Source: Harmothoe impar
Taxonomy: Eukaryota > Annelida > Polychaeta > Phyllodocida > Polynoidae
Length of the DNA stretch: 64,000 nt
Direction of reading: 5' to 3'
Assembly: GCA_947462335.1 (NCBI GenBank)
Contig: OX381719.1
Coordinates: forward strand, 68,747,534-68,811,533
The notes under the pieces were generated by a model. It saw only the letters and a list, made by a program, of their open reading frames with translations. It was not told where the DNA came from and made no database searches. The translations under genes were made by a program, and so were the position numbers. Positions 26,301 to 34,430 of this stretch are shown here, in pieces. Numbering within the stretch: position 1 is the first letter of the stretch; the number at the start of each line of letters is the position of its first letter.

Positions 26301-29300
26301 TTATATCATGTGTAAATACTAATCTTTATATCATCCCTATATGTGCTTATAACTACTAAATCAGAACTGATAAGAATGAATATTTATATTTTTGGACAAC
26401 CCAATGATATCTTTATGGGAGGGGTAAGTGACTCTTTTTTCAGACACAAAGACAGCTCTGACCTAGGATAGTTGTGAACAAACTTGACAAAACGGGGGGT
26501 TGTCTAACTGTTTTAGGCATATTTTTTTTAAATACAATATTATATATCATAGTGGACATATTTGTCAGTATTCTGTTATAGGCAGGGTTCAAGGCGTGTG
26601 GAGGCCCCACCCACACAGAGGGGTGCCGCAGGGGGGAGAGGGGCAGCACGTGACACCTCAGACAGCCGTGTGTCACTCTGTACACACAAGGGCCCTACAC
26701 CCCTAAACACGACACGGCAACATGGGCCTTTTTAGGGCTCAGGGACATGGGACATAAGGAATAAATAGTGACATGGGACATGGAACCTGTCTTAAAATCA
26801 ACATGGTAACATGGCAATTTCTTAAAATTGACATGGTTAAGATTGACATGGGACATGGGGACCCCCCCCCCCTTCCCCACCAATGGCCTCCACACTGACA
26901 AACCACCACACAACATGTGTACAGCTACCGAGAACCTAGCTTTTTTTCTGCTTCAAAAAAAAGTGTTTATTGAATGTATAGAGTAATTATGTTAAAAACA
27001 TAAGCTCTACCACTAGACTTGGGAGTGCCATTATGCAGTCTATGCCTCCCCCCCCCCCCCCCCCCGCCAACACAGCAGAGGAAATTACACCAAGGCCACT
27101 AGTGGTTTCTCATCACCAAGGTCTAAAAAATCTGACGAGGAAGGCTGTTGTTTTTTTTTAACTCGCGGGGTAAAATGTATGGGATAATGTACGTTTTTCA
27201 TGACCAAAATTCACATTTTCGTACTTAAGAGATTATGTATCTTTAAAAGTAAGGAAAATATCCCAATTTTTGTCCATTTTTTACCTAATCTTTCATCAAA
27301 AATTGGCAAAAATAAAAAAGTTTCCTCAAAAGCTGATTTTTATGATGCGCGCGGTGATGAGAACCTATTTCATTGTTTTGAGTGGTCTAACATAACTCTA
27401 TTTAACAACTAAACACAATATTCAGTTATTGACACGTTTACCAACACACTAAACACAGTGTACAGGGTACTATTTGATATACCGATATGTGAGGTATATA
27501 TTTGCCTACTGCCCCTGTGTGCTGCAGAAGGTTCTGGTTCTAGTGCAGGGGGGGGGGGGTAATAATAGACCTGAGTGGTATCACAAGACACTGACAAGCC
27601 ACTTCTGTCAGCTCAAGGTGCACCCCTAGGGACTGACTCACCCCCCCCCCCCCCCCACACACACACCTCCATGTGGTAGTGGATATAGACTAATCAATAC
27701 CACTCAGTACCATAATGAACACACAACCAGGCATCATGGTAATGCTTCCTGGGTATGTTTGTATTGTGATTATTTTTAGGTGTTCAGTGAATTAAGTAGC
27801 TGCTGAGTAGTTTCTGGGTCCCCAATGTGGAGGCCTGCCTGCTGGTGTTTCTACAAAACACACCTAGATGTCCTGTTGTTACATAGAGATATGAACCCCT
27901 CTACCACCTGTGCTCATCTTGTACTTATGGGTGGTATAAGAGGGAGGGGGAGACGTCTACCCTCTTCTATCAGGGAAGTCCCAAAAAAATCCCTCACGTA
28001 AAATTCCAGCACCCCTCCCCAGCAGTTAAAGCTTAAGGTAGATTATATTACCGACAAACCGACTAATTACACCTAGGGTGATGCCCATGTGTGTTCTTAA
28101 TGTGGTTAAGGGCCTAGTGTTCACACTTTGGTAAAGGATTTAGTTCCTAAGGTAGCCTACAGGTCGTGCTTCAGGTTGTATCCCTGGACTTCAGGTATAC
28201 ATCCATGTGAACATTGTTACAGTAAAACCTTGTGTACAAGCCTAACCCACGTATTAGCCACACCTAGATTTTGGAAAAATCCTATAAGGCATACAGGGCA
28301 TCCGATTATGGCCACTTTAGTACTGTAGTAAACTTCTAAAAACTTGTGCATTAGCCGCACCTTGACTTTGGTGGGATCCTATAAGCTGCACTGGGGATCC
28401 GACTCGTGTACTAGCCGTGGCCTCTATCAAGGTTTTACGGTAGGTCCAAGTCTATGGCACTGTGTGTGACTGAGTCACTGGTGCAGACTGGAGATAAGGC
28501 TTATCTGCCGTCCGCCTCACGTCACCTACACCCTGACCACAACACAACACAACCACTCACATCACAGTGCTATATGTGTATATAACACTGGACCCTGGAG
28601 GCTTGAACCAGTGTTGCTGAAATGACATCAGCACATCGGCTTTTGCCGATGTAGAATCCTGATGGCCGATGTGAGGCCATCATGATGTGGCCTGTGTAGG
28701 GGGTAAATGGCTTGAAAGATGTCGCGACACAGGCCACCTTGGCCTGTGTGCATAACAATTTTCTGGCAACACTGGCTTTGAGAGGGTTAGAGAGGGCTTT
28801 AAGGTCTTAAAAGGGGATGGGTTTTCATGAACCCCCCTCAAGCGGGACGAAAAATGGGGGCGGGGGGGGGGGGGGGAAGTACCCGTTATAAGCATAGTAA
28901 CGTGTAAGCTTTTAGCTGCTGAAAACAAGTGAACTGTTCCCCCACTACAATCAAAGATGTACGGCTGCTACCGTAAATTCCCGCGTATAACTCGTGAACC
29001 AAACCTCCAGTGCGGGTTGTACAACATTCTCAAAGTCTAGTCGCGGGTAATACGAGGGTTTTTGTAAGTATAGTATGCAGTACTAAAAAGGCGATTTTCA
29101 GACCACATGTGCGGGTTATAAGATCCTACCAAACTCGGGGTGCGGGTTATACGCGGGAATTTACGGTACTTTTAGATTCTCACATAGAAGCTGTATGCTG
29201 CATAAGCCGCACCCCTAACTTAAACAAATCCTACAACCTGCACAGCGGCACAGGTCTGGTAAAAGCTCATTTAGTACAGTACGGGGCGCTAGTATACTCA

Positions 29301-32300
29301 AAAACCTTTGTATAAGCTGCACTCTATGTTATTGTAGGCATGTTTTAGTATCAAATTAAAGCTGAATCAGCCGTAGCAGGAAGAGGATACATCTGCCACT
29401 TATTAGCTCTTACTCTGAAGTCCAAGCCGCTGCTCATGTACATTTAACCCATGGTGGAGGGGTGAGACGAGGGATTTCACACCTTGGTTACTTCACACTA
29501 TGACATACCCTTACATAACCAAAGGTTAAGTCAGATACCCTCCTCGTGTTATGTGATAATAACAATGTTAGGGCACCAGGCAGTGTGTGATGGTTATTTT
29601 AACACACACTCAGGGACCTGTAGGGTATCTACTGCATACGCTCAGGCCACACTTGAAAAAAAAAGTCTGTTTCCGGTGGAGCGGCTGGGTAAGATCGCTT
29701 AACCAGGCCACCCAGCCAGATTAATTTTTTTTTTTTTTGAGGACTGTTTATTGTCATTACAAGTACATGTACATTGTATCCCATACTTGATAATTTATCT
29801 CTTTGATGTCTCCGGCTATGGTGACAGCTGTAAGCTAATATGGGTCTGATGAGAGGGGATGAGCCATCAAAAGGGGGGGAAATATTTTGAAAAGAAAAAA
29901 AAAATGAAAAAGAAATATTTTGGGATAAAAAATATTTTGAAAAAAAAGAAGATTTTGCGGCCGCCCGGGTGAGTTATTTTTAGCCCACCCGCTGCACCAG
30001 AAACAAACTTTTTTCAAAGTGTGGCCTCAGTTACCTATATCCAATAACCAGTCCTACTTACTCTGAAGGCCTCCTGCAGTTCCTCGTCGCTGCTGATGGT
30101 GACTTGGTCGTTGTCCTCATCGACATACTTTATAACCACGCTGTCCAAGTCATACGCCAGGCGCATCTAGAGACAACAAGGGAAAGGTGCATTAGAATAA
30201 CACGAAAAAGGGGTTCTTCACTCGTGCAGAATGTGAAAGCGGTATTATTTCATGGTAAATACGGACTGTCAAGGTTAAAGCAATGGGAGGGCTGTTAGCC
30301 AGAGGAGCGTGCAATAACCCTAGGCCGTATTGCACGCTGTGGTGGCAATGCTCTGAGAGCCACGTGACCCCCAGGAAAGATTAATTTCATGTTTTTCCAT
30401 GTAAATTATAGGTTTAATTTTCATGGAAACCCTTAAATAAACAGAGCGTCACTTAAAAGTGACCTCGTCACTGGTCACTGCACAAGTCACTTACCAGCGA
30501 CTTTTCGGTTATAATGAAGTTTAAATGGTCACCTTACATACTAATATTCATATGGCCTGTGACGACTGCGTGAAAGGGAAATGGCCTGTGTAAGACGCCA
30601 AGACGCAGTCCACTTTCAAGGAGTCCAATTTGTTTACCCACCCCCACCCCTCTCCCTTGTTAAAGAATGAGCACTCCCGTAGGGGACATTTGGTATGGCA
30701 GGATATTGAACAATAACACACAAGCGTTGCCTGTCACCAATTAGTAGCCTATAAACTACAATCCAGACATGTCATATTGTGCAGTGCGATTAGTGACTCC
30801 AGAGGGGTTTTGGGCGACCTGGCGACCTGGGCCGTTTTCGGCCGTTTTCCAGGCGACTTTTCGACCTGGGGCAATAATTTAAGCGACCTGGCGACTTTTG
30901 CACAAAATTGATTATAGGATAAAGGGTTTAAAAAAACGACCTTGCGACCTGAGGTGGGGACCCCTCTGCACCCCCAGATTAGGGCAGAAAAAAAACTCTG
31001 TCAAACTCCCATGAGTTTGACAGGATTTTTTTTTCTGCCAGTTCCCATTCACCCACCCCCCTCCTAAAGACAGCATCACAGTGTCCGTCACTCTTGGGGG
31101 TTAGTATGTTGACCACTTTACAAAATATTAAAATTAAAATAGCCTAGGCCAAAAAAAAAAAAAGGTGTGTTTCCGGTAACATTATGAAAAAAGCTAGGTA
31201 GGTAGGGTCGGATTTTTTATTTTTTTTTTCTATTTTTTTTTTTTTGGTGGGACCTGGGAATTTCAATATAATGTCTATAATGTATATCACACATGAGGGG
31301 GTGGGAGCCCAGTAAACAAAAAAACGTTATACAGGATTTTTTAACGTTATATAACGTTTCTCTAAGGCCCCTTACTATGGCATAGAGTTTATATATAAAG
31401 TTTTAAAACGTTATTTTGACGAAAAAAAACACTTTTTTTTTTATAGTTGAGAGGTCTTGGTCCCCAATGATAGAGGTATGGGCAAAAGCATGAGAAGGGG
31501 GCGATGAAAAATGGACGGTCCCTGTGGGCTATGGCCCAAGAAAATGCTTTGAATGTTGCATTTAGATAACTGTATTCTGAGGGGGTTGTGACATTTCTGA
31601 GGCACTTTTGGAGAGCTAACTATGCACCATCCATTCCCATAGCTTTCCCCTCCTTATAGATGTGTAAAAAAACGGTTCTCCGCTTTACAATACATGTACA
31701 TGGAGTAGCAACAACCTATGTCAGCACTCGTTTATTACATGCTACATGGGTAAAATTCGACACCGGCGACACAGCCGTTTTAGGCCCTTTTAAAAATCGA
31801 CGGACACAGGAAAATTAGGGATAAAAATCGTTCTTAAAAAAAAAATTCTTATATACCTAAAAAATCGACACAATGACACTGTCTGGTAAAAATCGACACA
31901 GCGACACGGTCAAAATTGTGGGTACCCATGTAGAGGCACAAATATGGAGCATTTAATGCACCATTTAGGATTGAAATGCATAAATTGCACGCTGCGCGGC
32001 CCTGTCAAAACCCCTGAGTATAGTACAGTAAGGGAGTGCTCATTTTTTAACAACAGGGCGTGGGGGTATGGGGGGTGGGGGGAATTATGCGCATTGTAGG
32101 AAAAAGCAATTAAAATTGATTTCTCTTTAAGCTATTGTATTTAAACCCCGTCTTTAAGACAACCCCCTAACTTCTGGGAAAACTTTGGACCCTTTGAAGG
32201 AGGGGACCAAAAAGATTTGAACCCCTCAAGGGAGGACCAAAAAATTGCACAATTTTTTAGCGAAAAAGCCAGCGCGTTACTATAGCTCAAAGGGTCTGCC

Positions 32301-33802
32301 GCGCTCGGTTTCAATCTGCCTGGGGGGGGGGGGGAACCAAAATAATTTTGACCGCTTGCGTGAAAATCCACCGACACCAACCCCCCCCCCCTGTTCTTAA
32401 AAAATGAGCACTCCCTTACTAGAAGAAGAAAATTCTCGATTTTGAAAAAACATTATGTGAGCGAAATCCATTGACCAAAGTGGCCTTAGTATACTACAGT
32501 ACTAAATCAACAACTTTCAGTCCCCTCTGGACATCCTCTGTGGCTTATACAATTTGTCAAAGTAAGGGGTGCAGCTTTAGTATGCAACACCAAAAAGAAA
32601 AAAAAATAAATTATTTAATATAAAAAAAGTTCAATAAAAAAAAAAAAAATCCCAAAATGTCCAAAAAAAAATTAGGGTCAGCCCTGTTTTGCTAGGTAGG
32701 GTCGGGTGACCGGAAACACAACTTTTTTTTTTTTTGGCCCTATAGTCTATACCCTAACATTTTAAATTGCTTACCCCCTCCCCCCATGGGTCGAAAATCA
32801 GCACACACATGCAGGCCCTTTGAAGCATATTAACGCGCTGACTTTTTAGTTAAAACAGGTTAAATTTTTTAGACCTCTCCCCCCCCCCCCCCACAGGGTT
32901 CGATTTTTTTTATACACCCTGGTCAAGGGGTCGAAATATCCTCCCACCCCCCAAAAAAACAAAAACACAACCTATCACCTACCCATGTTGTTAAAAAAAT
33001 GATCACTCAAGTATTTGAACAATACTTGCAATAGCAGTAGGGTACAATCAAATTTAGGGAGTGCTCATTTTTTAACAACAGGGGGGGTGGCGGATTTGGG
33101 GGGGGGGGTAAAAAATTTAGACCCCTCTTGGGGGGGGGGGGTCAAAAAAATTCAACCTGTTTTGAGGGAAAAAGCCCGCGCGTTACTATGCTACAAAGGG
33201 GCGCGAACAGATTTCGACCCCTCTTGGGGGGGGGGGTAAAAAATTTCGCGCGCTACACGCGAAATCTCACCGCCCCCCCCCCATGTTGTTAAAAAATGGG
33301 CACTCCCTTATACTAGTTATAGGCTTAAATTGACACTCCCATATGTCAAAACTGTCAACAATCTGATTGAGTCACTGAGTGGCTCAGCTGTCACTGTCAC
33401 AGAGTCACTCCATCAGAATTCAATTAGGCCTAGGACTGGTACTGTCACACTGTCACTGTCAGAACTGACAGCATGTTGTGCAACAACAGAACATGATTGT
33501 CATTGAATTCATTTGACTTTTGTTTTGTTTCTGAGACTGACACAGGTCTGGATCTGTCAGTTCTGCCATGTCCAAGATAATGTGTACCGAATCTATTGAT
33601 GACCTATAGGCCTACGCCAACTTTCCACGTACATAATTAAACACCTCCAAGACAAAGAGGAAATCTAGATCCAGGAAAACAAACAGAAACCCACCATCAA
33701 CTCGAAATCCGACCATTTTATGTCGGAGGGCACCTCTATGGTCTGGGTGTCTGTGTCTATGCTGGGCTGTAAATCCACTGTCACTGCTATTAACGTCGCC
33801 AT
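16610..33802 (-). CDS. NBR1: NBR1 selective autophagy receptor, 19 exons, about 1243 residues, with an extra ricin-type beta-trefoil
   Basis: Exons in coding order: 33802-33695, 30166-30062, 25953-25649, 25119-24893, 24381-24201, 23790-23622, 23273-23117, 22697-22628, 22288-22103, 21808-21641, 21294-21165, 20973-20859, 20543-20058, 19625-19461, 19229-19080, 18872-18693, 18059-17663, 17375-17258, 16924-16610. All introns are GT-AG, phases agree and the total is 3732 nt. Order: PB1 (1-85), Pro/Ser-rich linker, beta-trefoil (about 175-308), PPAWFNAYM block (about 350), ZZ (about 420-468), basic coiled region, FW domain (about 560-672), polyQ, the motif LLSAQDILSFEMLDI, LIR FYIV (881-884), amphipathic helix (about 1100-1135) and UBA (about 1198-1235). 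Family role: binds ubiquitinated cargo through the UBA, LC3/GABARAP through the LIR and p62 through the PB1, and links cargo to autophagosomes. Human NBR1 is 966 residues and lacks the trefoil. The C-terminus NDWHQARH matches the family end. UTR limits are unknown. Confidence 0.95.
17060..17270. repeat. 70-80 bp tandem repeat, 3 copies, containing the exon-18 5' splice site
   Basis: Units contain AATGTAATATAGAGTG and TTGGCTGACCTGGTTGTTGG. On the - strand the shared core is GCCAACAACCAG followed by GTCAGC, the last 12 bases and the donor of NBR1 exon 18. The two downstream copies (around 17113-17135 and 17190-17212) also carry a CTTCAG in front of the 12-mer. Confidence 0.8.
17258..19625 (-). 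CDS. NBR1: NBR1 exons 14 and 16-18: disordered acidic region and amphipathic helix
   Basis: Exon 14 (19625-19461), exon 16 (18872-18693) and exon 17 (18059-17663) are Ser/Thr/Glu/Pro-rich. They include DDILTASKSLDTPSLVP, similar to human NBR1 SDILTTSQTLETVPLIP. Exon 18 (17375-17258, 40 codons) encodes an alanine-rich helix (LMTAALGVASQAAATAYTTA) corresponding to the membrane-associating amphipathic helix just before the UBA in vertebrate NBR1. Confidence 0.85.
17410..17606. repeat. 45-bp minisatellite, about 4 copies, in NBR1 intron 17
   Basis: Units share TGTGAGACTTGTACCCAGAA and TGTTGTCATCACTTATTGGG. The array ends about 55 bases from the donor of exon 17. Short frames across it are artefacts. 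Confidence 0.88.
18068..18447. repeat. 26-bp minisatellite, about 14 copies, abutting the exon-17 acceptor
   Basis: Units are GCACTCACATCAGTGTGGGG plus AATAAA or AATGAA. The array lies in NBR1 intron 16 and comes within about 20 bases of the 3' splice site of exon 17. On the - strand each unit reads GATGTGAGTGC, which contains a GTGAGT donor-like hexamer. Confidence 0.88.
19080..19229 (-). CDS. NBR1: NBR1 exon 15: LC3-interacting region (LIR)
   Basis: An acidic stretch SEDSNDDSESD precedes FYIVPLPDCFNPSRPL. The core FYIV (19161-19150) fits the [FWY]xx[LIV] LIR rule, and the flanks match the human NBR1 LIR context (a DYIIILPECFDTSRPL-type sequence). It should bind ATG8/LC3/GABARAP proteins on the phagophore. 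Confidence 0.9.
20058..21294 (-). CDS. NBR1: NBR1 exons 11-13: FW (four-tryptophan) domain, polyQ and a conserved LLSAQD motif
   Basis: Exons 11 (21294-21165), 12 (20973-20859) and 13 (20543-20058) encode the immunoglobulin-like NBR1/FW domain. Diagnostic tryptophans are in ITKRWVMKNTG, LCSWDSNTK, LSLMWGN, QSHWRMCHK and HRVWCSIIV. Exon 13 then holds a polyglutamine tract of about 12 residues, encoded by a nearly pure CAG run (20359-20395), and VDLLSAQDILSFEMLDI, a conserved block also present in human NBR1. The FW domain binds cargo or microtubule-associated partners in other species. Confidence 0.93.
21641..21808 (-). CDS. NBR1: NBR1 exon 10: highly basic helical segment
   Basis: The exon encodes a Lys/Arg/Glu-rich helix (RLEEKILRKHEKHRRRGEK and onward), matching in position the coiled-coil/basic segment between ZZ and FW in other NBR1 proteins. 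Confidence 0.85.
22103..22697 (-). CDS. NBR1: NBR1 exons 8-9: ZZ zinc finger
   Basis: Exon 8 (22697-22628) encodes GIVCDSCDLPITGVRYKCG and exon 9 (22288-22103) continues NCEDFDLCEGCEA with HDQNHVFIKLRR. The two Cys-x2-Cys pairs, the DxCDLC-like core and the final His-x3-His are the zinc ligands of a ZZ finger. The intron splits the domain after the third cysteine block. Confidence 0.93.
23117..23790 (-). CDS. NBR1: NBR1 exons 6-7: conserved pre-ZZ block and Ala-rich linker
   Basis: Exon 6 (23790-23622) carries VPPAWFNAYMDK and exon 7 (23273-23117) continues FKRDVCEEISTLVTRK. This matches the conserved PPxWFxxYL segment before the ZZ finger in animal NBR1. Exon 7 then becomes an alanine/glycine-rich stretch encoded by GCN-type triplets (about 23140-23200). 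Confidence 0.85.
24201..25119 (-). CDS. NBR1: NBR1 exons 4-5: ricin-type beta-trefoil domain inserted between PB1 and ZZ
   Basis: Exon 4 (25119-24893) and exon 5 (24381-24201) join in phase 1 and encode about 130 residues with three internal repeats. Repeat one opens CFFLRHSTTGLVLDVEGW and continues to ENQLFVED. Repeat two contains YFCGLCLDAT and ETQKWKVVGNRIQNG. Repeat three contains YNWVIGLSDTTLTAM and SQHWEVEYA. The Q-x-W signatures (QKW, QHW), the LDV/LDA turns and the overall length are those of the ricin B-lectin/beta-trefoil fold, which usually binds glycans or proteins. Phases on both sides match the neighbouring NBR1 exons, so the domain is an integral part of the gene model. Transcript proof is lacking here. 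Confidence 0.85.
24382..24702. repeat. 45-bp minisatellite containing the NBR1 exon-5 3' splice site, about 7 copies
   Basis: On the - strand each unit contains a GACAT(T/G)ACAG acceptor-like sequence followed by AGAGCGGGTTGA, the first bases of exon 5. The repeat is the exon boundary copied upstream. Units are 45 bp (15 codons) and keep the exon frame for the two nearest copies. A 4-bp deletion near 24472 shifts the frame beyond them. Confidence 0.85.
25649..25953 (-). CDS. NBR1: NBR1 exon 3: end of PB1 and Pro/Ser-rich linker
   Basis: The exon opens VARSQLHTLQLKLL, the last PB1 strand, then becomes low-complexity. It holds three tandem copies of a hexapeptide (RPDPSP), encoded by an 18-bp repeat at about 25830-25885, and a serine/acidic tract ending SSDDSFTMEGVESSKD. 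The linker joins PB1 to the beta-trefoil. The 18-bp coding repeat is likely to vary in copy number. Confidence 0.85.
26705..26875. repeat. dispersed repeat with GACATGGGACATGG subrepeats
   Basis: Repeated GACATGG and TTAAAAT(C/T)(A/G)ACATGG motifs. Further copies are at about 56085-56260 (opposite orientation) and 60085-60235. Located in NBR1 intron 2. Confidence 0.6.
27094..27387. mobile_element. MITE, GGTTTCTCATCACC family (294 bp)
   Basis: Inverted ends: GGCCACTAGTGGTTTCTCAT on the left, and GGTGATGAGAACC to GAGTGGTC on the right. A better-preserved relative is at 44944-45274 and a partial one at 53325-53470. Non-coding. The family is flanked by TAA-like triplets, suggesting a PIF/Harbinger-type origin. 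Confidence 0.65.
28634..28653. other. perfect 8-bp stem hairpin with TTTT loop
   Basis: ACATCGGC-TTTT-GCCGATGT is a perfect short hairpin in NBR1 intron 2. GCCGATGTGAGGCC follows about 25 bases later. No function is assigned. Confidence 0.5.
28971..29166. mobile_element. MITE with CCGTAAATTCCCGCGTATAA inverted ends (196 bp), TA flanks
   Basis: The left end CCGTAAATTCCCGCGTATAA pairs with the right end TTATACGCGGGAATTTACGG. Both sides are flanked by TA. The 2-bp TA target duplication fits a Tc1/mariner-type or similar non-autonomous element. Diverged relatives rich in TATAAGCCGCAC occur at about 22900-23105, 26000-26225, 28215-28440, 29200-29330, 40915-41015 and 43885-44085. Confidence 0.7.
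30062..33802 (-). CDS. NBR1: NBR1 exons 1-2: PB1 domain
   Basis: Exon 1 (33802-33695, 36 codons) starts with ATG after a GGCCGAC context. Exon 2 (30166-30062, 35 codons) follows in phase 0. Together with the start of exon 3 they form a PB1 domain. The OPCA acidic motif is YVDEDNDQVTISSDEELQEA in exon 2. The first strand (MATLIAVTVDL) lacks the basic-cluster lysine, so this is an acidic-type (type A) PB1, as in vertebrate NBR1, expected to bind the basic face of a p62-like partner. Confidence 0.9.
30800..30985. repeat. dispersed repeat, CGACCTGGCGACCTGGGC family
   Basis: Second well-preserved copy of the family at 11840-12030, here in NBR1 intron 1. A short partial copy is at 53938-53990. Confidence 0.6.
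31147..32739. mobile_element. 1.6-kb inverted-repeat element, GGCCAAAA...GGTGTGTTTCCGG family, CTA target duplication
   Basis: The left end GGCCAAAAAAAAAA...GGTGTGTTTCCGGTAAC mirrors the right end, which contains GTCACCCGACCCTACCTAGC on the reverse strand. The direct triplets CTA at 31144-31146 and 32740-32742 are a 3-bp target duplication. A palindromic MITE (32032-32415) is nested inside. No transposase frame is visible. It lies in NBR1 intron 1. Confidence 0.6.
32032..32415. mobile_element. G-rich palindromic MITE, copy 1
   Basis: Ends are GGGAGTGCTCATTTTTTAA and its inverted repeat. The interior holds G/C homopolymer runs and a GCCAGCGCGTTACTATAGC block. Flanks are TAA and TTA. Confidence 0.75.
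33057..33307. mobile_element. G-rich palindromic MITE, copy 2 (TTA target duplication)
   Basis: Same ends as copy 1, flanked by TTA on both sides (33054-33056 and 33308-33310). Contains GCCCGCGCGTTACTATGC. It sits about 500 bp before the NBR1 start codon on the intron 1 side. Confidence 0.78.
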
Positions 33803-34430
33803 GTCGGCCTCTAGACACTGTAGAATCGTTCTGCACGTCAGTTTGGACGATCCCTGCCTTGTAGGTGTCCTTTATGCCGTTTTCTGTACCTTACTCAGAT
33901 GCCATTCTGGGGAATTTTGTGGTTTTGTTTTGGTATGACGCAGATAGCGTTTACTGCTGTTTACAAAGGAACTTCCTACGCGACAGAAATAGTCCTAAAC
34001 TGTTTTCAATCTCCTGATGAAACTTGAAAGTATCGATGCTATATGATAACTGAGCCAATAATGAGACATAATGATCATATAGCGGCAATAATTCTCAATA
34101 TTATGGAGTGTTGTTGATAAAATCCGTTTTATTATCGTGTAGGCGTATCAATTTTGCTGGGTGAGCAGATGACGTCATATCGTCACAAGTCGCTGAATCA
34201 CTTTTAGCTCCCCGTGTCACTCAGTCAGTGGCCGCTAGTCATCAATATTGCATCATTTAGAGCCCAAGTTTATCTAACTACCAATTATAAATTAAAATGA
34301 CAAATCAGTAGAGTTTTGCTGTTGTTGTGGCGAAGCAAACCAACCAACACAACAATAAACATCGGCCATCTTGGATGTAAAACAAAACAAGAACTCTCCT
34401 CTGTGGGAGACGGGAAGGCACTGAAACAAA
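33803..34430. promoter_or_regulatory. bidirectional promoter between NBR1 (-) and MAIP1 (+)
   Basis: Only 628 bp separate the two start codons, which point away from each other. The interval has a perfect CRE (TGACGTCA, 34170-34177) and a YY1-type GCCATCTTGG (34365-34374). A second inverted YY1-type AAAATGGCGGC (34428-34438) overlaps the MAIP1 start codon. No TATA box is evident, as expected for housekeeping genes. Transcription start sites are not determined. Confidence 0.65.

Noticed and set aside
33015..33239. Gly-rich ORFs in the G-run MITEs (also 36096-36933)
   Set aside because: They arise from poly-G/poly-C runs in non-coding palindromic elements.
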